Assembly (NCBI GenBank): GCA_018711415.1
Contig: DVIJ01000006.1
Location: 1-12,087 of the forward strand
DNA: 12,087 nt
Origin: Scatomorpha merdavium
GTDB taxonomy: Bacteria > Bacillota > Clostridia > Oscillospirales > Oscillospiraceae
Reading direction: 5' to 3'
In this document: piece by piece, positions 6,589 to 12,087 of the stretch
Position numbering within the stretch: the first letter of the stretch is position 1
Layout of the letters: every line of letters begins with the position of its first letter
Position numbers and translations under genes: made by a program
The notes under the pieces: generated by a model
What the model saw: the letters and a program-made list of their open reading frames with translations, nothing else
What the model was told of the DNA's origin: nothing
Databases searched by the model: none

Positions 6589-6598
6589 GGGAGGCGGC

Positions 6599-7723
6599 AT
6601 GGCTAAGAACAACAACAAGCCCGAGGTATACAAGGGCAGACGCAAAAAGCTGAACGTACTGGGCATCGTGCTCTCGGCACTTGCAGTGCTTATCGTGGCG
6701 GTGCTGGTGCTCTTCGGCGCTTTTCAAAAGTATATTGTCTACCAAAACAGCGGCATCTCCATAGACATGCCCATCCTGCGCACGCCCGCGCCCGAGGATG
6801 AACAGACGGACGAGAGCGGTTTTGCGCAGGTGAACGCCGAGCTTGAAATCAGGGACGCGGATTATTCCGACATTGAGGAGCACGTCGATGAGGACATGGG
6901 CAGCATCCGCGCCGTCTACGTCCCGCCGGAGAGCGTCACGGCGGAGGGCATCGGCCCCTATGTGTCCAAGTTGAGCTCAGTAGGCGGCAACGCGCTGGTG
7001 CTGGACCTCAAGCCCGTCAGCGGCCAGCTGGTCTGGGCTTCGAGCTCAAAGATCGCCTACGACTACGGCACCGCCGGGACGACGGACCTGGCCTCGCTGG
7101 TGAACAGCCTCAAGCAGCAGGAGATCTATCTCATCGCGCAGCTGTCTTGCTGCACGGACGAGCTCATGGTCACGCGCTGCCCCTCCGCCGCGCTGACGCT
7201 GCCGGGCGGCATCCCGTATAAGGACGAGGACGGCTCATGGCTTGACCCATACAACAGCATGACCGCGGACTATCTTACGGAGCTCTGCACCGAGCTGGCG
7301 GATATGGGTTTTGACGAGCTGCTCCTGAAAAACCTGGCCATGCCTCAGACGGACGCCACCCTGGCATACACGGTGCAGCTGAGCAGCGTTCCAAACCCGG
7401 TTTCGGCGGTCTGCAGTCTGGCGATAGACCTGATCTCCCAGCTGGAGAGCCGGGACGTGCTTGTTTCCGCCATCCTGGACACCACCTCGCTGCGCAGCGG
7501 ACTTTCCGCCCAGTCCGGCCAGGACCTGAGCGTTTTTGCAAAGCTGTTTGACCGGCTCTGCTGCTCTGCGGATACCGTCTGGCGCGCCACGGTGGACAGG
7601 GACAGCGTCGATTACTGGATGTACGAGGGCGACCTCAGCCTCCGCTTCGTCCCCATCTTCCCCTTCGCGGACTCTGGCAACTTCTCCTGCTGGATCTACA
7701 AGGTCCCGGAGGGTATGCTCTGA
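6599..7723 (+). CDS. Membrane-anchored DUF4015-like (putative glycoside hydrolase) protein
   Basis: This 374-residue protein has a positively charged N-terminus (KPEVYKGRRKK), one membrane anchor (about 19-42) and an outer-face domain, so it is a type II membrane or anchored exported protein. After an acidic linker (65-100) the rest resembles the TIM-barrel family of putative glycoside hydrolases (DUF4015 type). It has an AVYVPPESVTA first strand, GGNALVLDLKPVSGQLVW (about 129-146, the strand with the conserved Asp-x-Lys), LKQQEIYLIAQLS (about 171-183), WLDPYNS (214-220) and MGFDELLLKNLAMP (about 236-249). In the family as I recall it, the last motif reads like FDEIQFDYxRFP, so the Asp, Tyr and Arg expected there seem to be replaced. 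Activity is therefore doubtful. It starts 20 nt after rpiB with GGGAGG only 4 nt before the ATG, and is followed by a strong terminator. The domain is moderately sure; the substrate is unknown. Confidence 0.75.
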   Translation: MAKNNNKPEVYKGRRKKLNVLGIVLSALAVLIVAVLVLFGAFQKYIVYQNSGISIDMPILRTPAPEDEQTDESGFAQVNAELEIRDADYSDIEEHVDEDMGSIRAVYVPPESVTAEGIGPYVSKLSSVGGNALVLDLKPVSGQLVWASSSKIAYDYGTAGTTDLASLVNSLKQQEIYLIAQLSCCTDELMVTRCPSAALTLPGGIPYKDEDGSWLDPYNSMTADYLTELCTELADMGFDELLLKNLAMPQTDATLAYTVQLSSVPNPVSAVCSLAIDLISQLESRDVLVSAILDTTSLRSGLSAQSGQDLSVFAKLFDRLCCSADTVWRATVDRDSVDYWMYEGDLSLRFVPIFPFADSGNFSCWIYKVPEGML

Positions 7724-7742
7724 ACATGATACCACGCAAACC

Positions 7743-7774
7743 AAAAGCCGAGCCGCAGTTGCGGCTCGGCTTTT
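7743..7774. terminator. Bidirectional rho-independent terminator
   Basis: AAAAGCCGAGCCGC (7743-7756) and its exact complement (7761-7774) form a 14-bp stem with the loop AGTT. There is a T run on the right (7771-7775) and an A run on the left (7743-7746). It ends the plus-strand cluster and, on the other strand, the amylase/XRE operon whose last stop codon is at 7778-7780. Confidence 0.93.
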
Positions 7775-7777
7775 TCA

Positions 7778-8032
7778 TCAGTTCAGTCCTAGTTTTCTCA
7801 GGCGTGATTCAAAAGTCAGGGTGAAGCTCGGGAGCGTGGTCCCCAGGGCCAGAACTATACGGCGCAGCTCTATGAAATCCAGCTTGCGCTGGCACTGCTC
7901 GTATTTGCTGACATATGACTGATTGACGCCGAGCTTTTCCGCCAGCTGCTGCTGGGTCTGCCCGGAAGCCAGGCGCTGTTCTCTCAGGCAGTTTATCAGG
8001 ACCGTGTACTGCCCGTCGTTTTGCGTGTGCAT
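7778..8032 (-). CDS. Small XRE-family helix-turn-helix regulator
   Basis: This 84-residue protein consists almost entirely of a Cro/C1-type DNA-binding domain. The core runs from TQQQLAEKLGVNQ (positioning helix, about 26-38) through QSYVSKYEQCQRKLD (recognition helix and following turn, about 38-52) to IELRRIVLALG. There is no added effector or multimerisation domain beyond a short basic C-terminal tail (FESRLRKLGLN). It starts 4 nt after the amylase stop codon. Its GAGG site, 10 nt before the ATG, lies inside the last codons of the amylase gene, so the two are almost certainly on one transcript. By position it may regulate the maltose-type operon or itself; no target site can be named because the operon promoter is outside the window. 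Confidence 0.9.
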   Translation of the reverse strand: MHTQNDGQYTVLINCLREQRLASGQTQQQLAEKLGVNQSYVSKYEQCQRKLDFIELRRIVLALGTTLPSFTLTFESRLRKLGLN

Positions 8033-8036
8033 TTTA

Positions 8037-9560
8037 TCACGACCTCAAAATCGCTATTGAATATGCCGGCAGCTCAAGCTTGCCGCCCTTGAAGCTCAGC
8101 TCGCCCCCGGCAGCGCTCAGCTCACCTGTCAGCCAAAGCGCGCCAAGGCCCAGCGGCTCCAGATCCAGGACGTGCTCGTTTCTGGATGGGTTCATCACTA
8201 TTACGCAGCTCTCGTCCTTCCACGTGCGCCGGATAACGCAGACGTCGCCCAGGCCGCTGTCTATGACCTCGCTCTCGCCCCGAGCTATCTCGGGGTTTTC
8301 GTTCCGCAGGCGCATGGCCGCTGCATAGTAGCTCAGGAGCGAGTCCGGGTCCTCCAGCTGCTCCGTTACGGAGGGCTGTGTGTATTCCGCTACAGTCGTC
8401 CCCGGAGGGCAGTGCGTTATCTCCGAGAGCGTCGTCCAGTACATTCCGAGCCGCTTGTCAGGGTCCGTGGCGGAGCCGGTCATGCCGATCTCGTCGCCGT
8501 AGTAGACATAGGTCCCGCCGCGCATCATGGCAAGCAGGCCCGCCGCCATCTTCTGCTTCTCCACATCCGGTCCTATGACGCTCGCCGCCCTGGCCGTGTC
8601 GTGGTTGCTCAGAAACGGCGCGGGTATCGTATTCTCCGGCAGCCGCTGCTCCAGCAGCTTCGTGACGTTCCCGTAACTCTTGCCCGGCTCCTTCACGTCG
8701 GGGCCGAGTATCTCTTCAATATAACCGCCCTTCTGCGCCGTAGGGAAAAGGAAAAAGCTATCTATCCCCGCCTCGCAGTAGTCGGCTATCTCATAGAGGT
8801 CCGTCCAGGCCTCGCCAACTATGTAACAGTCCGGCGATATTGCCCTGGCCGCGTCCCCGAGCCAGGTGATAAATTCCTTGTTCTTCTCAACATTCCCCGT
8901 ATAGTAGCTCGTCACTGCGTCGAGCCGGAAGCCGTCCACACCCATGTCCTCCAGCCAGAAGCGGAGGATATTCTTAATCTCGGCCCGGACCTCGGGGTTA
9001 TCGAGGTTCAGGTCGGGCATGGTGTTCACGAAGCGGCACTCGTAGTAGCCGTCCCCCGCCTTGGCGTAGCCGTCCTGCGGGCTGTCCGACCAGTTGTACC
9101 AGTCTCTGTACTCGGAGTCCTCGCCCGACTTCGCGCTTATGAACCAGGGGTGCTCATTCGAGGTGTGGTTCAAAACCAGGTCTATGATGACGTCTATGCC
9201 GAGGGAGTGCGCCTTCTCAAGCATGGCGGAGAAGTTCTCTAGCGTGCCGTACTGCGGGTCTATGTCGTAGTAGTCGGTGACGTCGTACTTGTGGTAGCTC
9301 GGCGAAGGCATCACAGGCATGAGCCAGATGCCGTTCATGCCGAGGTCTGAGATGTAGTCCAGTTTTTCCGCGAGGCCGGTGAGGTCGCCTATCCTGTCCC
9401 CGTCGCTGTCGTAGTAGGAGTAGACAAAGACCTCGTACCAGTTGCGGTATTTGTCGTCTATGATATTGAGCTCCGGCTCGCGGCGCTGCTCCCCGCAGGC
9501 GGAGAGCAGCATTGCGAGTATCAGAAGCAGGCTTATGAGCCCTGCCCTTGTTCTCTTCAT
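8037..9560 (-). CDS. GH13 alpha-amylase-family lipoprotein
   Basis: This is a secreted, lipid-anchored glycoside hydrolase of 507 residues that should cut alpha-1,4 glucans at the outer cell surface. The N-terminus is a lipoprotein signal (KRTR, hydrophobic stretch, lipobox LSAC with Cys22). The four GH13 regions are intact: DLVLNH (127-132), GFRLDAVT with nucleophile Asp214, IVGEAW with acid/base Glu250, and FLSNHD with Asp321. A calcium-type loop DSDGDRIGD (51-59) and PSPSYHKYDVTDYYDID (near 85-101) place it with oligosaccharide-acting or neopullulanase-like members. Residues about 425-507 form the usual beta-sandwich C-domain. It follows the MalG-like stop codon by 1 nt with only a weak GGGT site, so translation is likely coupled. 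Exact specificity (amylase, cyclomaltodextrinase or glucosidase) cannot be told from sequence alone. Confidence 0.94.
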   Translation of the reverse strand: MKRTRAGLISLLLILAMLLSACGEQRREPELNIIDDKYRNWYEVFVYSYYDSDGDRIGDLTGLAEKLDYISDLGMNGIWLMPVMPSPSYHKYDVTDYYDIDPQYGTLENFSAMLEKAHSLGIDVIIDLVLNHTSNEHPWFISAKSGEDSEYRDWYNWSDSPQDGYAKAGDGYYECRFVNTMPDLNLDNPEVRAEIKNILRFWLEDMGVDGFRLDAVTSYYTGNVEKNKEFITWLGDAARAISPDCYIVGEAWTDLYEIADYCEAGIDSFFLFPTAQKGGYIEEILGPDVKEPGKSYGNVTKLLEQRLPENTIPAPFLSNHDTARAASVIGPDVEKQKMAAGLLAMMRGGTYVYYGDEIGMTGSATDPDKRLGMYWTTLSEITHCPPGTTVAEYTQPSVTEQLEDPDSLLSYYAAAMRLRNENPEIARGESEVIDSGLGDVCVIRRTWKDESCVIVMNPSRNEHVLDLEPLGLGALWLTGELSAAGGELSFKGGKLELPAYSIAILRS

Positions 9561-9561
9561 A

Positions 9562-10413
9562 TCAACCCTTGACGGCGCCGGCGGTGAGGCCGCTGACGAT
9601 ATTCTTCACAAGGCAGAAATAGAGAATGACGATAGGCACGGCGATGAACACACTGCCCGCGGCGAAACGCGCGAACTGGGTGTCAGGCATGGAGTAGAGG
9701 CCGACGGCGACCGTCCACATCTCGCGCTCCTTGAGCAGCAGCTTGGGCAGCAGGCAGTCGCTCCAGGGCCAGGCGAACTGCGTGAGCGCGGTGTAGACCA
9801 GCATGGGCTTCGACAGCGGCAGGGTTATCTTGGTGAAGATCTGCAGCTGGTTCGCGCCGTCGATGGTCGCGGCCTCGTGGATGGTGTAGGGTATAGAGTC
9901 GAAGTAACCCTTCTGCACGAGGTAGCCCAGCGGCGCCGTGCAGGAGTAGTAGAAGATGAGCGATTCCAGGCTGTTGAGCAGGTTCAGCTGGCCCATGATG
10001 ATGTAGACCGCGGTCATGCCCATGAAACCCGGGAACATGCCCAGGAGCAGCGTGGTCTTGCGGATTGTGTCGCGTCCCTGGAAGCGGAAGCGGCTCATGA
10101 CGTAGCCCGTCAGGATGGTGAGCAGCGTGCCGATGATGCAGGTCATGGTCGCAACGTAGAGAGTGTTGAGGAACCAGCGCCCATAGGGATAGAGGCCGTT
10201 CACGTCGTCGGTGAACAGGTCCACAAAAGTCTGGGCAGAGAACTCCTTCGGGAAGAAGCCGGAGAAGGAATGTATGTCGCCGCTCTTCGAGAACGAGGCC
10301 GCGATGAGCCAGACACAGGGGAAGAGGAATATGAGCGAGATGATGATCAGGAAAATATAGGTTATGATGTTGTCGGCGATCCTCGCCGTCCTGATGCTGC
10401 CTTCTTTTTTCAC
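9562..10413 (-). CDS. Maltose-type ABC transporter permease, MalG-like
   Basis: This 283-residue inner-membrane permease is one half of the translocation channel for a maltose/maltodextrin-type importer. About six membrane helices are visible, the first near 15-40. The cytoplasmic EAA loop that docks on the ATPase is clear at about 180-199 (EAATIDGANQLQIFTKITLP). The start codon is GTG (10413-10411) and overlaps the upstream permease stop codon by four bases (GTGA). A strong GGGAGGAG site (10429-10422) sits 8 nt upstream. The partner is the MalF-like protein encoded just before. The substrate is inferred from the adjacent amylase; other oligosaccharides remain possible. Confidence 0.93.
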   Translation of the reverse strand: MKKEGSIRTARIADNIITYIFLIIISLIFLFPCVWLIAASFSKSGDIHSFSGFFPKEFSAQTFVDLFTDDVNGLYPYGRWFLNTLYVATMTCIIGTLLTILTGYVMSRFRFQGRDTIRKTTLLLGMFPGFMGMTAVYIIMGQLNLLNSLESLIFYYSCTAPLGYLVQKGYFDSIPYTIHEAATIDGANQLQIFTKITLPLSKPMLVYTALTQFAWPWSDCLLPKLLLKEREMWTVAVGLYSMPDTQFARFAAGSVFIAVPIVILYFCLVKNIVSGLTAGAVKG

Positions 10414-11723
10414 TGGAACGTCTCCTCCCTCTTATACGCCGCGGAGCGGACGTAGACGATGAGCGACAGCGTGCCGGTGATAACGAAGATGACCAGGCTG
10501 ATGGCCGCGCCTATCGAATAGTAGTTGTTGCTGACGGAGAGGTTGTAGAGCCAATTTATGAGCAGATCGGTGTCGCTGGCGAGGAAGTAGTCGGCGTAGT
10601 TGCTCTGCAGGCCCGAGCGCAGGAAGAAGTAGATACCGAAGTTGTTGAAGTTGCCGACGAACTGGCCTATGAGCACGGGGGTTATCGAGAACACGACGAA
10701 GGGCAGGGTTATCTTGCGGAACTGGGTGAACTTGCCCGCGCCGTCGATGGACGCCGCCTCGTAGAGCTGCGTGTCGATGTTCGAGAGTATGCCCGTGGTC
10801 ATGAGCATGATGGATGGGATGGCTATCCAGGCGTTCACGAAGAAGCCTATGCCGCGCGCCCACCACTTGGCGCTCTCGACGTTCGAGAGGAAGAAGATGG
10901 CCTCGTGGCCGTTGCTCGTGAGCAGCTGGTTTATGGGGCCGCTCTGGGAGAACATGAACTTGAAGCCCAGCATGGTGATGAAGCCCGGTATCGCGTAGGC
11001 GAGTATCGGGAAGGCGCGCCAGATCTTCGAGCCTTTTACGTTCTTCTTGTTGAGGATGAGCGCGATGGCCAGGCCGCCGAAGAAGTTTATCGAGGTCGAG
11101 ACCACGGCCCAGATGACGTTCCAGCCGAGGATCTTGCCGAAGGTGCTGCCCACGTTGCCGACGCCCAGTATCTTCTCCCAGGCGGAGAAGCTCCAGCTGG
11201 CGAGCACCGGGTGCACGACCTCGCCGCCGAAGTCCGTGAAGGCGATGAGGATCATGAAGACGATGGGCAGGATGGAGAACATCGCCACGCCGATAAGCGG
11301 CAGGATGAGCGCGGAGAGGTAAAACTTCCCGTCTGCGGCATAGGCCATGGACTCCCTGAAGCTGTGCGGCTTTTTGCCCTTGGCGACCTCGCGGGAGGTG
11401 AATAGCACGTCCTTCACATTGGAAATGTAGAGCGCTATCGTGAAGATAAGTACGACGACGGCAAACAGGCCCATTATGAGCATCTGCATAGAGTTGTCGC
11501 CCTCGATACCCAGCCAGAGGTTCTCCTGCTGGGTACCGAGCGTGAAGATGCCGACTATGTCCTCTGCGCCCCGGGCCACGAAATAGACGACGAGGCCCGC
11601 GAGGCTGAGGAGATACAGAAGCCCCTTTACGATCTGACCGTAGCAAAGCTGACCGAGGCCCATGACGACGAAGGAGAGCTTCGCCTGCCACGGGGCTGAG
11701 CGCAGCCCGGCAGTCTTAGTCAT
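10410..11723 (-). CDS. Maltose-type ABC transporter permease, MalF-like with extended N-terminus
   Basis: This 437-residue permease is the larger channel subunit. The EAA loop is at about 322-341 (EAASIDGAGKFTQFRKITLP), matching that of MalG-like partners, and the typical MalF string GFITMLGFKFMFSQSGPIN lies near 247-265. Ahead of the canonical permease domain (from about 135) is an extra N-terminal region of about 130 residues with two hydrophobic stretches (about 30-50 and 80-100) and a GLGQLCYGQIVKGLLYLL segment. I know such N-terminal extensions from MalF proteins of Gram-positive bacteria. The ATG at 11723 has GAGGGGG 8 nt upstream. The binding-protein gene ends 33 nt before it, with no terminator between. 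No MalK-type ATPase follows. Confidence 0.93.
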   Translation of the reverse strand: MTKTAGLRSAPWQAKLSFVVMGLGQLCYGQIVKGLLYLLSLAGLVVYFVARGAEDIVGIFTLGTQQENLWLGIEGDNSMQMLIMGLFAVVVLIFTIALYISNVKDVLFTSREVAKGKKPHSFRESMAYAADGKFYLSALILPLIGVAMFSILPIVFMILIAFTDFGGEVVHPVLASWSFSAWEKILGVGNVGSTFGKILGWNVIWAVVSTSINFFGGLAIALILNKKNVKGSKIWRAFPILAYAIPGFITMLGFKFMFSQSGPINQLLTSNGHEAIFFLSNVESAKWWARGIGFFVNAWIAIPSIMLMTTGILSNIDTQLYEAASIDGAGKFTQFRKITLPFVVFSITPVLIGQFVGNFNNFGIYFFLRSGLQSNYADYFLASDTDLLINWLYNLSVSNNYYSIGAAISLVIFVITGTLSLIVYVRSAAYKREETFQ

Positions 11724-11756
11724 TGTTGTTTCCCCCTCTATCTTCTTTCGGGCGGT

Positions 11757-12087
11757 TTATGAGAGCGTGAAGATGCCGTCGTAGATCTGGCTGCACACGT
11801 TCTCGAGCCCGGCCTGGATCTTGTCGATGGTGTCGTACTTCGTGGGCTCGCCGCGGTTGCCGGAGAGCGCGTCGGTGGCAAGCTCGACGAAGAAGCTCTC
11901 GGAGGGAGTCCAGAGCTGGCTCACGGCGTTGATGGCGGGCATGATATCGACGTTGCCGTTCTCGAGCCTGTCGAAGACGGCGGCGACTGTCGCGTCGGTC
12001 TCGCCTATGGTCGCGGCGGCGTCGGCGCGGGCCGGGGTGATGCCGAGCATCTGGTTGCGGAGGATCACCTGCTCGTAGTCAGCTGCG
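11757..12087 (-). CDS. Maltose-type ABC transporter solute-binding protein, C-terminal part
   Basis: The gene is open to the right edge of the window and stops at TAA (11759-11757), leaving about 110 C-terminal residues. The tail has the pattern seen at the end of MalE-type extracellular binding proteins: a helix with RNQMLGITPARADAA, then DIMPAINAVSQLWTP (compare the MP-x-x-x-x-x-x-W stretch of the family), and a final amphipathic helix DKIQAGLENVCSQIYDGI. It lies first in the visible run, ahead of the two permeases, which is the usual order. The protein should capture maltodextrins outside the cell; in Gram-positive bacteria it would be a lipoprotein, but the N-terminus is not in the window. 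Assignment rests on this short tail together with the neighbours. Confidence 0.85.
   Translation of the reverse strand, partial: AADYEQVILRNQMLGITPARADAAATIGETDATVAAVFDRLENGNVDIMPAINAVSQLWTPSESFFVELATDALSGNRGEPTKYDTIDKIQAGLENVCSQIYDGIFTLS

Noticed and set aside
8172..9242. Plus-strand open frame (356 codons) opposite the amylase
   Set aside because: It is a shadow of the GH13 gene. There is no ribosome binding site and no domain.
9442..10455. Plus-strand open frame (337 codons) opposite the MalG-like gene
   Set aside because: It is a shadow frame of a clear permease, with His/Glu/Arg-rich sequence and no recognisable fold.
10432..11691. Minus-strand 419-codon frame overlapping the MalF-like gene in another phase
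   Set aside because: Its translation is dominated by Arg, His and Gly, typical of out-of-phase reading of GC-rich DNA. The MalF frame carries the EAA motif.
1..12087. Search by eye for CRISPR arrays, insertion-sequence ends, tRNA or rRNA genes, toxin-antitoxin pairs and phage genes
   Set aside because: I saw no regularly spaced repeats, transposase motifs, cloverleaf sequences or phage-like proteins. The lone XRE gene has no toxin partner beside it.

Overview
The window is about 12 kb of GC-rich DNA that reads as ordinary chromosome of a Gram-positive, Clostridia-like bacterium (Bacillota; an Oscillospirales-type gut anaerobe would fit). The grounds are a typical RNase Y, strong GGAGG-type ribosome binding sites, TTG and GTG starts, rho-independent terminators after most transcription units, a lipoprotein amylase, and a maltose-type ABC transporter with no ATPase gene in the visible operon part. 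The genus is inference. I see no mobile element, CRISPR array, tRNA, rRNA, prophage or integration scar.

Layout. (1) 1-375, plus strand: 3' end of metK. It converges, across a remarkable nested-palindrome terminator (391-448), on (2) a minus-strand gene (453-1469) for a GNAT-like protein of unknown substrate. (3) 1614-3155, minus strand: rny (RNase Y), with its own promoter and terminator. (4) 3397-7723, plus strand: a four-gene run whose promoter diverges from that of rny. It encodes a PMT-family membrane glycosyltransferase with an inserted discoidin-like domain, a PHP-family phosphoesterase (histidinol-phosphatase type), ribose-5-phosphate isomerase B, and a membrane-anchored protein resembling the putative glycoside hydrolase family DUF4015. 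A strong bidirectional terminator at 7743-7774 closes it. (5) 12087-7778, minus strand: a maltose/maltodextrin-type operon in the order solute-binding protein (C-terminal end only), MalF-like permease, MalG-like permease, GH13 amylase lipoprotein, small XRE regulator. Its promoter lies beyond the right edge.

How the genes work together. The right-hand operon is coherent. The surface amylase would trim alpha-glucans, the lipoprotein-type binding protein and two permeases would import the products, and a shared ATPase encoded elsewhere (MsmX type) would power import. The XRE protein, tightly packed after the amylase, could be a local regulator. The left-hand plus-strand cluster is less easily explained: PMT, PHP, RpiB and the DUF4015-like protein share a transcript by spacing but no obvious pathway.

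Intergenic space is small. The longest gap is the divergent rny/PMT region (3156-3396, 241 bp). It holds two good promoters, a predicted 5'-terminal hairpin on the rny message and a short dyad between the promoters. No gene-free stretch exceeds 300 bases. I found no convincing undescribed system. The findings below are modest points of architecture and regulation.
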